From Eutreptiella sp. 'Long Island Sound 2002' (Eukaryota; Euglenozoa; Euglenophyceae; Eutreptiales; Eutreptiaceae): a stretch of 64,000 bases of DNA. Under the pieces are notes generated by a model that had not been told where the DNA came from, made no database searches, and saw nothing but the letters and a program-made list of their open reading frames with translations. Positions 45,829-59,100 of this stretch are shown here, one piece after another. Made by a program: the position numbers and the translations under genes. Each line of letters starts with the position of its first letter. Position 1 is the first letter of the stretch. The DNA is taken from positions 59,057,919 through 59,121,918 of the forward strand of contig OZ038385.1 of the NCBI GenBank assembly GCA_964036045.1. The letters are read 5' to 3'.

Positions 45829-48800
45829 ATGCCCGAAGGTGAAGCACCGCATCCACGGCCGGGGAACCCATGCGGGGTCTGCATGGAGGTGAACGACGAC
45901 GATGGCAACCCCCTTCGCGGGCATGACCTCGGCTGCGGCGGCACGGAGCAGCTGCACTGGTTCTGCAGCCCGTGCATCGCGAACTTGTGGTCGTGCCCAC
46001 TCTGCCGGCGACGGCAACGACTCTGCACGGCTCTGCCGCCGCGCGAAACGCAAGACGAAGACCTCACACTCCAGACGCTGCGGACTCTGATCCGGCAAAA
46101 CGTCTGGAACGACGGCGCGGGGGAGGACAGCCCCAACGTCGAGTGGTTGGACGTCCGCACCGACGAGGACCCAGCGACACCCCCCCCCCGCCCCCCCTGG
46201 CGCGCACCAACCTTGGTGCTGCCAGACCCGGACGCGGACCCCACGGTTTACGTCCCCGACCACGAGGACTACAACGACGCACCACGGGGCAGTCTGCCCC
46301 CCATTGGCAACCTGCCCGGCAGTTGGGGCTACATCAGCCCCACGAACCAAAACAACTACCGCAACATCCTCGTCACCCTCACCACCCGCCTGCCGATCGC
46401 CTTCGGCTGGCTGGTGGGGGACGCGGAATGGGCGATGGGCATCGCCCGCGGTGCCCATGGCGCCGAGTGGGGGGACTTCTTCCACCGCGGCGGGGCCATG
46501 ACCCCGGGGGCGACCGAGAGGCTGATGGCGGCCTACCTCACGTGGAGGGGCATACCCCCTCCACGCAGCCTCGAATCGCTGATACAGCGCACCCTGCAGC
46601 TGCACGTCCCGCCACCACAACCGGGCACATACGGCAATGCAGCAGTGGCCAGGATGATGGCCAGAGGTACCCGGGTTGACGGCTCATCCTACTCCCCCCC
46701 GTGAACCACCGCAACCATCACCACCGCCCCGCCCCGATCCCGCGCCACGACAGCGACTGGGGCCAAAAGAGCGTATGGGCCCAAACGTCGGCCGCGACGT
46801 CCTCCACATCCCCCGACACATCCACCTCCGCCCCCACCATGCCCGCCGCCGAACCACACCAACAACACGCCGCCGACACCACACGGACTACAGGCGGTCC
46901 GGCACCATCTAGGGCCGGCACACCACAGAGCCCCCAACAAGAGCGTGCGTCCAAACGGGCGGCGCAACGACAACCAACACAACACCACGCGACCACAGGG
47001 AGCCGGGGACACCTAGCATCACCTGCCAGGAGCGGAGCCCTACCCTGCCCCACGAATACGGGGGCGGTGGGTACCCAGCCCGGGCAGCCCCCCGGCACCG
47101 CACACCCGCACAGGGTACCGGCCCCGAGCCCCACAGGGAGCCCGCAACCCCTAACACCACCCGTCGCGCCTGCGCACGGCCCACGGCCGGCAGCAAGCCA
47201 AGCGGCAACAACACAGGCCCACCCGGAACCCCGCCCGCACCATGGCGCACCTGACCGGCCGGCAGCGGACCCAACGTACACGCCGACCGACAACCTCCCC
47301 ACACGGACACACACCGCTACCCCGACCGACGCCACCACCGCCCGGCCCTCCGACGCCGGGCAGCCCCACACCCACGGCCCCACCGGGGGCCTAACCCCCC
47401 GGGCTTCGGCAACGACCGGCACGGAGGACCTACCGGCCACAACGCACGGCGATCGGTGCCCCAGCAGCACCAGGCCCCACCAACCGGACCACCGGCACGA
47501 CCGGCAGAACCGTCATCTCCCGGCCGCCCGGCCCCCGGCCCAGGCCCCGGCCCGGATCCGCCACGCACCGCCGCCCCGGCGGACGCCCCGCAGCCCGCGG
47601 ACCCGGGGGGCCTACCCGAGCCGCCATCCGTGGCGGGAGGCCACGCCCGGGGGGCACCACCGCCGGCTGACGATGACGCCGAAACGCCTACACCGCCGAC
47701 CCAACCGCAGCGCGACGCGCCCGCGGTGGGCGCGGAAAGACTGCAGAGACCCCCGCAACGAACGCCGACACCAGCAGCAATGGGGGAACCTGGCGGAGGA
47801 ACAGACCAGACATCAGTGCGGAGTGCCGACCTGATGAACGACACGGCACACGGAGGAGACGAGGCATTGGCAGATGGCCAGCCTGACGCGGAACCCGAGG
47901 GGCCAGCTCCCGACACCGGGTGTGCGGACGGCCCGCACCGGCCCTCGACCGCGGATCACGCGGGCGCCGCCCCCCGGGCGCACCTGGCAGCCCGCGCAGA
48001 CACGAGCACGCCAGGGGACGCGCTGCCGCGAGATCCACCGGAAACCAGCGCGGGGTCAGAGGCCCGGGAAACCACGCCCGACACGCCCCGGCGCGCGGAC
48101 GAAGGAGAAACGTCACCCAGCGGTCACAACCGCGACGACGACTCCTTCGATGCCTTCATGGACTCCTGCAGGGATGACCCCCGGACGGTCCCAGCACCGG
48201 AGATGCCACGCGTACACCCGGAGCCGCAACGCGACCAGGCGGACGATACGCCCCTCACGGTGCCACGACAAGCGCACCTCCAGCGTGACTACACCACCCT
48301 GGGGCAGATTGCCGCTACGGGCGAGGGGCAGACGACCGCGAGCGGCGCGGCGGACCGGACTACGGACGAGCGCAACGCCCCAGGTGAGGGCACGCGCGTG
48401 GAAGCGGCCACCAACACCGCGAGTGAGCCTGTTGCCCCACCGCCGGGGCCCGCCCCGCCCTGGGGGCGGGGACACCTGGACTATGCACGCTTGGAGGGTG
48501 ACGCCGACCACCCCAGCGAACAAGCAGAGCAAGAAGGGACCCAAGACCTAAGCTTCTGGATCCCCAGGATTGTCACAGGGGAGCAGCTCGAACTGGCGGT
48601 CCGCATACGATGGGTACTTTCTTCGTGGTCCCGCCACCTCGCGGAGGGAACACGCACCATGGCAGACGTCACGTTTGGTCATCGGACAGGGCACACGCCC
48701 CCCGCCACCATGGACCGCCCCGACCGATGGCGCTATGTGGCCACCCGGCTCATGGCGCATATGGGAGCCTACAGCCCAGATGAAATGAACGGACTGCACT

Positions 48801-50692
48801 GGCGGTGGCACCAGCGCGCCGCCCTGCGCATCCGTGCGGCCATGCAGGACCATAATATCTGGAACATCCCTGGATCACCTGGCCACCAGGGACACGCCTC
48901 AGGCCACCGGCGACCGCGGTCCCAAGACGTCCCGGAGCCCCCCAGACAGGCGGCGCGCCGAAACTCACCGGACCACCCACGGGGTCCACCATCCGGTAGG
49001 GGTTCCCCCTCTGGCACATACAGCAGCCCCCTGCGGCCGTTCGCCCCACGGAGGAGTCCGGGCAATCCCCACGCCTCGAGGGTGCAAGGTGACACGCCGG
49101 AGCAGCGCCAAGAAACGAGGCACCCTGGCCGATCCCGTCGCCGCAGCCGCACGCCGCCCCCCGCAGCGCGACGAGTCGTCTTCAATGAGGATATGGACAG
49201 GGACCACGGGGGCCCCTGCGACCCCCAAGCTCGGCGAACATCATCGACCACCAACCCCAGACGCCGGTCCAAGAGGCCCCGCACCGAGCGGACGCACATC
49301 CCCACCATTCTCACGCCGGCCGAGCGCGAGCGGCAAGCAACGCTTCAAGCGGACCCTCGCCAGACGGCGGGCGAAACGTCCAGCTCATCTGCCGCCCCCC
49401 TCCCGGGGTCAGCGGCCGATCCGCTACCGAGAGGACCACACGCCACGAACACGCGACCCAGGGAGCCCGTGCCCGACCCCAGCCCTACTCAAGGGGCGGG
49501 GGGGCAGCCCTCCTCGCAGTCCAGAAGCCGCCAGGCCACGGAGGGCACATCGCGGCAGCCGGGACACGACGCGAGCAGACCAAGGGCGGACACAGAGATG
49601 ACAGGGACCTCCAGCCCCCAGGAGCCCGCTGGCCCGCTACTCACCGCCACGCCCTGCTCGATGCCCCGGCAACGGGAACCCCCCACGGAGTACATGCCTT
49701 GGGGACAACCGGGCGCCACCTCACGGCACCCCTCCCCGGCTGACGCGGCACTGGACCAAGATCGGGTGGCCATGCCCCCCGCGCCCCCCCCGACCGCCAC
49801 AGCAACGGGGCACGCATCCCTTCGACGACGCGGAACTGAAGGCGCTCTACGACATCCACGCTTCCACGCCCTTGAGCGAGCTGGTGGCCACCCTCCGGGA
49901 ACACCCCCGTAACGTCGACCCGAACAGGCTTTTCGCCGTAGTCCCCCTGCCACATGCCCCGACAACCCAAATCGTTGTGCGACAGCTCCAGGCGCTCGTC
50001 AGCCCCGGGACACAGGTCTCTGACGACCTCATTGAAGCGTGGATCTGGTGGTTCAACACCCACAAACCGGCCCAAGGGGGCGTACGGGTCCCACACCTGT
50101 GCTGGGTACACACGCTCATAGCGCCACTGACGGACCCCCAAGCCCGCACCCACCACCGGAGGCCGGGAGCGGGCCGCCCCAGCACCGAGACCCGACAACC
50201 TCCGTATCCCACCGCACGAGGGCCTGGAGGCATGGGAAAGCGGGACCGCCCGTAGCAGGGGGCACAACCTGACGAACCTGAGCGCACTACCCGGAGACGA
50301 CGCGCGCAGCACCCCCGCCGCGCGAACGTGACCCCGGTACCATCGCCATGATCGTACTGGAGAATGGCCCACTACTACCAGGTGCGGATCATCCCGCACC
50401 CGCAGGACAACCATTGGAGCCTGGAGGCCGTCGACTCCATGCTCCAGGCGACCACGGGCCTGCCGGACAACCCTACCCCCCTGCTCCCAAACCAACCGCC
50501 GGACCCCCTGACGGCCATTGTGTCGGGGCGGCAGGCACCTGGCACCCAGGCCACGCCCTCTACTGTCTCTGGCGGTGGGCGCGGTGCCGCTGGCCGCACA
50601 CCAGGGCGTGGTCAGCGGCGTGGGGATTCTACCTCGACGGCCGGAAGCAGATGGAGGCCATCCCGGAGCCGACGGCAGAAAACCCCCACTGA
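45829..50692 (+). pseudogene. Giant LINE ORF3 with RING finger (copy 2)
   Basis: The RING finger is in the same frame as the next 230 codons here, which supports RING and downstream region as one protein. Cys30 of copy 1 is Arg here, while the other zinc ligands (15, 18, 36, 43, 46, 49, 56, 59) are kept, arguing that Cys30 is not a ligand. TGA at 46702-46704 and further frameshifts (between about 47460 and 47830, near 49786, and near 50140 and 50290) break the frame. Where copy 1 has TGA at 33851 this copy has GGA and reads on, so the two segments of copy 1 belong to a single ORF3. The stop at 50690-50692 matches that of copy 1. Confidence 0.7.
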
Positions 50693-50756
50693 GCCCAACC
50701 TATGCCCCATCTTCGCGGTCCACCAGATCCGGGCACTGGCGCTGGGTGGGCAGCTG

Positions 50757-52080
50757 CAGCCCGCCATCCGCACTGAGACGGAGGCCCGGGCGGCGCACGC
50801 GGCCCTGGTGCACGAAATCTTCAGTGCCCTCCGCAGCGCCCTTGAACGACTTGCGGGTAACCCCCCAGGGCCCTGACCCGCGACCAACCACAGGACCTGC
50901 AGCGACGACGCACGGCCGCACGCGCACGGCACGAGACCCACACCAGCCACGCGCAGGGAAGAAACGGCGCGGCGGACCCGGGACCGCCTCCTCCCACCAG
51001 AGAACCGGACGATGACCGTCACGACAGCGGCAGCGGGGTCGGCCACGAACCACAACGACCCCAACCGGGCAGACCTCGCCCAACACGACCCCTCGTACAA
51101 CCCAGCAACGCGCGGCCGCGCAACATGCTACGGCACCACCCGTCGACCGGACACACCGGCGGGGACGGCGTCCACCTGCCCAGCACGCACAACGGACACC
51201 CAAGGAGTGGAGGCTAGCCTTAGCAGCCCACGGTGTCGGACGCAAATACGACCCCAGCGACCTCTTCCCACATCCCCCGGGCGAGGGCCACACTTCCCGC
51301 ACCTCAGCGACCCGCCTGCAACAAGGACAGGGGGCAGCGCCACACCCGGGACCGCCATCCCACCTGACCCTCCTCTCCCACGTAACGGGTCCGCGAGGGG
51401 CCGGGCAAAGGGGCCAGCCAAACACGCGGAGCCCGCGGCCGAACCGAATACCACGGGGGTGTTGTCGAACAGCGCACGCCACAGGATCCGAGCACCGGCG
51501 CTGGGCGATTGACGGCAACCCGCCGTCCGCACTGAGGCGGAGACCCGGGCGGCACGCCCAGCCCTTGTGCACGCAAGCTTCAGTAACCTCCACGGTGCCC
51601 CGGTGCAACGCATGGGACACCCCCCCAGGACCCTGAGCCGCGCCTGGCGACAGGTCCTACCGCAACGACCCGGTGGCACACAGACGCGCAACACACCCCA
51701 GCAACACCTGGCGGTCCGACAAACCGACGAGACGGACGTCAACATGCCCGACACATGCAACAGATGCCCCGAGAGTGGAGGCCAGCCTTCGCAACCCGTG
51801 GTGTCAAGCACGCACGGAAACCCCACGACTTCCTCCTACAACCCCCCAGGCGAGGGCCACGCTTCTCGGACCCCGCGACCCACCTGCAGCAGGGAACGGG
51901 GCGGCACCACGCCCGGACCCGTCCTCCCGCCCCACCCTCCTCTCCCGCGAGCCGGATCCACAAGGGGCCGGGCAAAGGGCCCGGCCAAATACGCGGAACG
52001 CGCGGCCGGGCCGATAACCACAAGAATGTTAACGAACCACCGGCCAGAGTATTACCGTCCAGGGCGAGCATCCGGAGATA
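50757..52080 (+). repeat. Diverged tandem duplication in the giant LINE 3' region (copy 2)
   Basis: This is the counterpart of 35735-37060, with the same two blocks and landmarks (for example GAGTGGAGGC near 51206 and 51775). Between 52081 and 52234 the sequence again follows copy 1 until the AlkB-LINE interrupts it. Confidence 0.65.
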
Positions 52081-52219
52081 AGTGCACTGCAGGGACCAGC
52101 GCGCACCTCCGCCGGGGAGTTGGGCGCCTGGAACGCGTAAGGTTACGACACGTATAACCTATGCGAATGGTACGAGGGGCACACCCCCCGCAGACAGTTA
52201 ACAGCGTCCATGAGAGGGA

Positions 52220-52234
52220 GGGGGGCTGCAACAT
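52220..52234 (+). repeat. Target duplication of the AlkB-LINE, left copy
   Basis: GGGGGGCTGCAACAT is repeated at 61597-61611. The unduplicated site is present in giant LINE copy 1 near 37198-37212, which confirms both boundaries. Confidence 0.92.
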
Positions 52235-52570
52235 CACTTTCTGAGTGTCTATTTTTTTTCGATTGACCCTCAGAAATTTATTGATGGATCCACCAGCAGT
52301 CCAGGCTGCTCGGTGATTAACGAAAATCCTGGGCTGTTCAAGTTCTGGGCTGATCCCGTGAAGCCGTGGATTACCATCAAAGGTCCCAAAGCCGCAAATT
52401 GGAGCCGAGGCAAGCGCAACAACCTTGCCGTCAATTTCTTTTGCCTAGCGCAAAGCCGCAATCGTGAGCGCCGTCCTTTTCCTAGCTTCTCAACGCCGTT
52501 TTCTTGGCAATGTCGCAAGTTGGGCTCAAGGAACGTTCCGCAAAGGACAAGACCGAAAGCAAGCAGCTAA
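52235..52570 (+). other. 5' leader with an uninterrupted short frame
   Basis: From the first base of the element a frame stays open to 52570, overlapping the ORF1 start in another frame. It reads through CSVINENPGLFKFWADP and ends in a basic stretch. There is no good ATG at its start. It may be a chance opening in the leader or an upstream ORF. Confidence 0.3.
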
Positions 52571-55500
52571 AGTCCGTGAAAAGTTTCATTGCTCGAACTC
52601 AGGCTAAAGTGGACGCCAAACTGACTCAAAGCCGGCTTCTCCCTACGCTTTCGCCCGCCAAGCGCGAGAACGACCCATTTCACCCTTCACTCGACCTTTC
52701 CCCGTCACATGAAGAAGGCACGTCATCCAATGTCATTTCAGACGATGAACAACCCGAAGATGTCGCAAAAGAACTCTTCCCACTCGCCGAGACAACGGCT
52801 CACACCGCCAAAGGAAAAGGAGCCCAAGAACCACAACATCAAGTCCAAGCGCCCGCTCCGCCCAACTCCGAGAAGGTACAAGACTCCGTGCCCGAAGGCA
52901 CGCACGAGAACACCGAAGGAAGCCATCCATGTGACGCCGAAGAGTTGAAACAACAAGAAGAAAGTAGCGAAGACCCGTGTGGAGATTCGGCAATGAACAA
53001 CAACGCCGCTCTCAACGACAACGCAAGGAGAACCAATGAGGTTGAGCCCGACAACTCCCTCTTAACGCCACGTGAGGAGCAATCTACGCCCAGCGCTATT
53101 CCGTCTCCCGAAGGAACACACGAAAAGGCCGAAGACGGGGAAGACCCTACTCCCGATGAAACGGATGGTAATTCCGGAAAACCCTTCTTCAACCCTTCCC
53201 TTGCCCTGGATGGTGTCTTTGCAAAATTCTTGGTTAAACATAAAGGTGAGATCAACACACACGATCAACAAGCACTATGGGGAGAAACGCATGTCCATGA
53301 CACCTTAGGAGTTGATACAAATCCACTCGGGTTAGAGAAACACCACAAGCAAGTGATCTATGATCAAGTACACCCAACAATAGACCTTTGCGCGAGCGAC
53401 GGGTGCACCTTTTTCCATGACATTGATTGCTCCGGCAACAATGCCTACTCCACAATTGGACATGACAATTTTAGGTACCTCAACGACATCCTTCATCACC
53501 ACCCAAAGTTCTACATTTTTCCACACCCACAAGATTACTACAACTCCAAATACAAATACGGCAACACGTAGACCGAGTGGGCCCATGCCATCAACGAAGC
53601 CTTGCAAGAAGCCTTTGATTCCGGTGTTGTGTACGAAGGCTCCTTCATTCTCCCGGGAATGGAAGACAACCTTTCGGCGGAGACCCTCTACATGAACCCC
53701 TTGAACCCCGGCATGATCTCCCTTGCCCCTTGGGTGTGTGGAGTAGACCGGCTTTCGGACGCCAATACGTACAACCCATCACCTAATGCCGATGGCTCCG
53801 TGCGGCTCAACTTGCTTGACTCTCCTCAATACCCATATTTTCACCTTCACCTCTCCACCCGTCACAAGCACCACGCACACATCCGCTACGGCGACATCAT
53901 GCACCCTCACACCTCCCTACAGCGGGCCATAAATAAGGTAGACGGCACCGTCCAAGTGGCCGCGGTGCGCACAACGCTACGATTCGAAGTTGCACGGCAT
54001 TTGCTCCCGAACTTCACCGTCTCTTCTCCAAAAGAGCTTTCCAAAAAATCCAAGCGGGAACGAGGAGAGTATAGGCGGCGCCGTGGCAACGCCCGGGACT
54101 TTTTTGTCCTCGTCAACCGCCTTTTCCATTTCGAAAACGACCACATCTCGGTCAACTCCAAAAATGCTTTCTTTCCGGCGGAACGCATACAGCCTCTACA
54201 ATCATCCTCCGAACATATGTTTCGCTTCGATTACACCATTCCAACCCCCCTCGCCGAGAAACTTCTCTCCACCATCTTACAACACCCTTTGTGGACACTC
54301 GGCAAGGTCTTTTGCATCCGTGGTTCCGATCTAGGGAAGGACAAAACTTTCAAAGTTGTACCTTCAAAGGCATACAAACAGGCCACGCCGGACTTCAAAC
54401 AAATTGACGTGTGGAAATCCCTCCTTACTAGCGAAGCCGCGCGGCGGTGCGGTATCCTAGGGGCCATTCCCAGAACACAACACGAGTTTTACGTGTGCAT
54501 GAACTATCACAACACCCCCTTGCTCCCCCAACGGGACTCCCTCACTTCCATGAGTTACATGCTCTTCCAAGAGAATAACCTGGTCACGTATCGGGGCACT
54601 ACGGGAGCCATGATCTCTTGGGGAGGATACTCCTCTTGGCGCTCCAAACACCCGGGACACAAAATGGACCTCTCCGCCTCTCCCCGGAAAGTGCACAAAG
54701 ATGCCCCTCCCCCGCCCTCCCCGGTGAAGGCTTGCTTCAACCCCCTCCCTGAACCACCTGACCCAGAACTGGTAGAACTACACGCCCCGTCATCCACGCC
54801 GGACGTTGATGTAATGTTCGGGGTCTCCCTGCTTGGGAAAATTCGGCACATTTCCTTGTTCAGCGCCCCCATGGCTAAGGTGCGAGTCTACCGAGTGAAA
54901 TATGCTCATTACGAATCCGCGCTCCTTGCAGAAGGCTTCACTGTGTCCCAGCTCGTCTTTCACCCCGAGTGCCCCGACACGGCCGCGCGAGACAACCTTT
55001 TGGCTCCCGCCAACCCCCTAGTGCCGGAAGCCCAGGATTTCCTATCACGAGTCATCGAGGCGGCGACTGCCTACGGCAGCGCGGAACAACTAAGTCTCGC
55101 GAGGGACCATTACTTGTCCACCAGCAAGCCCCTCTCCCTCACAGAAAAGATCGCACAACTCCACCTCCCAACGGGGAAAATTTTCGACCCCATCCCGGAA
55201 ATAACAGGAGCTTTCATATCCAATGAATTTTTCTCAGAAGAAGAAGAAGCCCTGGTGATGTCCTACAGTGCAGATGAAAATCACCAGTGGCTGTCCGAGG
55301 GGCACCGCACAATGCTTCATTTCGGATTCAGGTACAATCCAGAATCAAAAGAAGTTGAACCTTTTGAACCGACCCCTCCTGAGTTTATTCAAGCGATTGG
55401 GCTACGGGCGTTCTCTGCCTGCGCCCAGGTCCTGCCTCCCTCTCTCTTATGCCCCAAGATGTGGTCAGTGGCTCGATACGAGCCTGGCAGTGGCCTGAGG

Positions 55501-55839
55501 AGCCACGTAGACGTCCCTCAGCTAGGCCCTTATGTCCTGGATGGCTCCTTTGGGTCAGGTGCGGAAATGGTTTTCGAACCGCGTCCCCTCCCCGGATCCA
55601 CCCTCTTTAAGAAATAACAAAAAGTCTTCCTACAGCGCCGCAGCCTCCTCCTAATTTCTGGGGAAGCCCGCGACAAATGGAAACACCAAATCCCAGCTCG
55701 CGACTATGACACAGTGGAGAAGCGGCGCATTCCCCGGGACTCCAGGGTATCCCTTGTCTTCCGTCACACTGATGTCGGAACGGGCCTCCATACGACATCC
55801 TCAGGGCCCCCTGACCCAGGGCAACATGAGACGAATTAA
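52510..55839 (+). pseudogene. AlkB-LINE ORF1 with C-terminal AlkB-like dioxygenase domain
   Basis: One frame runs from ATG 52510 to TAA 55837-55839, broken by TAG 53569-53571 and TAA 55615-55617. The first 220 codons are acidic, Ser/Pro/Glu-rich and probably disordered. A middle region (about 53200-54660) looks folded but is unrecognised. The last 190 codons (about 55200-55765) match AlkB-type 2-oxoglutarate/Fe(II) dioxygenases: FISNEFFSEEEE at the entry, RYEPGSGLRSHVD with the HxD iron ligands (55504-55512), RSLLLISGEARDKWKHQIPAR with the distal His, and RDSRVSLVFR with the 2-oxoglutarate-binding Arg near 55744-55764. AlkB proteins remove alkyl groups from nucleic acids, so this domain may protect or demethylate element RNA. 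That role is inferred. Confidence 0.82.
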
Positions 55840-56170
55840 TGAACCTACACTCGGCGTCACCCTTCTGTGCACACGAGACGTGGTCTTCGCTTTAAGACCC
55901 CAGATACCCTCCATCACCATTATTGCATGTTCTCAGGCATGGCAAGGCCATCGCTCTACCACTCCCCCTGTGCGTAACATGAATTCCTTAACCCCTGTGA
56001 CCGCCAGGTATGCCCTGACCGGGCTGATCTGTGCTCACTGTGTACCAGACCACAAAATCCTGTGGTTCCCCTTGTGGGAAGCTCTGATGAGTCTACCGAA
56101 TGCTACCCGTCCCCATATTCTTTCTGCCCCCCTCCCGCCCGTCAGTGCCACCGCAGGAGAAGTAACATGA
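55826..56170 (+). CDS. Small overlapping ORF, 114 aa, unknown function
   Basis: The ATG (55826) lies inside the end of ORF1, whose TAA follows at 55837-55839. Its own TGA (56168-56170) overlaps the ORF2 ATG as ATGA. The start regions of this ORF and ORF2 share CATGAGACG. The product has a CAHC pair and a Trp-rich patch (KILWFPLWEAL), with no recognised family. The frame is intact in a copy whose larger ORFs are damaged, but it is short enough for that to be chance. The tight overlaps suggest coupled translation. Confidence 0.5.
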   Translation: MRRINEPTLGVTLLCTRDVVFALRPQIPSITIIACSQAWQGHRSTTPPVRNMNSLTPVTARYALTGLICAHCVPDHKILWFPLWEALMSLPNATRPHILSAPLPPVSATAGEVT

Positions 56171-59100
56171 GACGGTGTCAAGAGGTCCTCGCCCGCGTGG
56201 GCGTGCACGGTGCCTCCCTCACCGCCACCGTCTCCCGCATCGCGGAGATTCTCCCTGTGGAGCAAGCACACATCAATCCGAGAATATTGGTCCCAGACAC
56301 AAGTGTCTCTACACAGCTGGCTATACACCCCTCTATTCGCACTGCCTGTGACACGGCCTTACACCACACGCCCAAAGCATACGCACAAGCACTTCACTCT
56401 CGGATTTCTGCACTAGAACAGTGCGAACCCGACCCCTCAATACAAAATGAGGCCCCTGCCCACATACCAACGCTTCTGACACCGGACTCCCCACTGAGTG
56501 CCCGCTCTTCCTCCATTCGGACACCCTCCTTCCCCCCTCCCCCCCAAGTGCACAAGCCCTTCAAACCTAAACGCTTGCGCCGCCCCCTCCCTTCTCTTCC
56601 CTCCGTCCCGGCCATCCGTGTCGTGTCCTTCAACACGGCAAACAGCCAGAACGCACCCGCGGCAATCTTGCATTTCCTAAACGAGGGATATGACATTATA
56701 CTCCTTCAGGAGCTAAACTCTCCCCCTCTCCTCCCACAGCGGTACGCCTTCGGCAGTGACCGCGCTAAAGTCTTTTCAAATGTCTGCGGCCACAAACACG
56801 GGGTGTCGGTCATTGCAGGCCCCCGCATCGCGAGATATACCAGCTGTGTCCCGCCCAGAGACAGCGACGGCCTTATCTGTGGTGCCAAAATATCCCTTCT
56901 GGAAGCAATTCCCCTGCACGTCTTCTCAGTTTACTCCCCCCCGGTGCGTACAGGGGCCCCAGCTCCGTACCGTGACACCATACAGCGAGTTCTTGCTTCT
57001 TACTTCAACGATCATCCCAATCACATCCTGGGGGGTGATTTTAACTGCGTTCTGGATCCCGAACTTGACCAGCACAGCCTGGTCGATCTACATAAGTGGC
57101 ACTGGCTCACGGGGGAGGTGGAATACCTCCCATCTAGGTTGGTGGACACTTTCAGGTCAGAGCACCCCTCCCTCAGGCAGTACACCCGCTACGCAAGCGA
57201 CCGCTGGGACAGCGAAGCAAGGCTGGATTACATCTTTGCGTCCCCCCGCCTAGTGTCGCACTTTCCCCTTCTGGATGCGTCGATCCTCACGGACTACACC
57301 ATCTCTGACCACAACCCAGTGGTTGCGGTCTTCCAGTGCCCCTCCCCGATCCTTCTGTCTCAGCCCCCACTCCCCCCTTGCATTTTTCGGAAGCTTTCTA
57401 GAGACGAAAAGCAACAATTCTCCAACAGCATACGGCTCATCTCCGACTGGTGCCGGGACCTCCAGGAGGCCCCTGCCAAGGCCCCATTGGAAGAGATCAT
57501 CGCCGCCACTGATTCTCTCCTTATGCAGGTTGGGTCTGCGTACCACAAAATCACGCGTCCGAAACCGCAGCGCAAGGACCAAGAGAGCTACGGCAAGCTC
57601 AGGAAATTATTACGCTCACCCCCGCCTCCTTCTTCCCCAGCATTTCCCGAGCACATTGCGGAAGTTCAATCCGTGGTAAACACATTACGGTCCTCGGACG
57701 AAACCAAAGCGAAGAGAAAGCTTCACAGTAGTCTGGTCCGAGGGGTCCAGATGAAAACCACTGTTGCTCGCACCCTTTGCCCTAAAGACCTGGAGCCTCT
57801 CGTAGTCAGAGATCCAGCCACCAAAGAGCTCCTGAGTGACCCGGCGGATGTAGCTAAAGTTTTTGGGGACACCCTGCTCCATCTTGGAGGGCATCCAGAT
57901 TACGCCCCCCCTCAGGACTTCGTCGACGAGGTCCTGTCCCACTCCCCCACATGCCCCGTTTCTGCCAAGAACGACCACATACCTCCTGTGACCTGGCAGG
58001 AGTTCCAGAACCACTTAAAACACAGTAAGCAATCAAAAGCCGGGGGACCGGACAAAACAAACAACTACATCCTGGCCCTCTGTCCGGAACCCATTCAACG
58101 TTTTTTCCACTCCATTTTAAACCGCTTCCTCCACTCGCCGCTGCCGCCGCACTGGCTATGCGCGAAAATATGTTTGCTTTATAAAAAAGGCGACCCTTTC
58201 TCCCCCTCAAACTACCGTCCTATTGCCCTCTTAAACTGTATTTACAAACTCTTGGCCACTTTTGCCTGCAAACACCTGCGCGCTCAGGCTTTTGCACACG
58301 ACATCCTTTCAGAAATCCAGCACGGTGGCCTTCCCGGCCACCAATGCGCTGATCATCTGTATCACCTCAAAGCCCTTTATGCAAAATCGAAGAAAAGCTA
58401 CTCGCTGTTCATCGATTTCAATAAAGCCTTTAATTCTGTGCCACATGGCACACTCTGGACCGTCCTCGAACGGGCAAATTTTTCTACGTCCACAATTTCT
58501 CTCATAAAGCAACTATACTCCTTCCCACAAGACAGCCCCATCATCAATGGCCGCACTCCCCACGCATACCTCCAAACCAGGGGCCTCCGACAAGGATGTC
58601 CCCTTTCCCCCCTACTCTTCATTCTCTATCTCAACTCCCTCTTCCACCATTTTTTTGCCACTGTGCCCCCCCCCCGGGCAAATGCCCGCACTAGCCACCA
58701 CGCCTACATCGACGACATCCTGATCAGAAGTGAGGACGTCATCTACGTCCAAAACAGTCTCAACTACTTCGATGGGCCAGCCAGGGACTGGGGTCTGGAC
58801 ATGAATGTGTCTAAGACCGAAGTCCACGCCAATGGCACAGCCCCCCAAAAAGAGTTTCTGACACCCAGGGGCTCGGAGTTCCACACGTACAACAAAAAAA
58901 CGGGTCGCCCGCACACATGCTATAAATACCTGGGGGTTTATCTTTTTACTTGCCACCAGGCAAAGGGCCTGTTTCACATGCTCAAGGCGGAGATCCAGAG
59001 TTATTTTGCCCGGCTCTCTCCCTTGCCTCTTACACTTAGTGAGAAGGTCCGCCTGACGAACTCTCAGCTGGTCCCGGTACTCGCCTACCGCTTAATCACC

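Larger units (their letters stand above)
39891..52234 (+). mobile_element. Giant LINE, copy 2 (5'-truncated), first part
   Basis: This copy starts at the equivalent of position 24492 in copy 1, within the ORF1 C-terminal part. Five bases (CCAAA) are shared by target and element at the junction, so the exact border is ambiguous by that amount. Gene order is the same as in copy 1 with a few percent divergence by eye. It is split by the AlkB-LINE at 52235 and resumes at 61597. The 3' end and its target duplication lie beyond the window. Confidence 0.88.
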
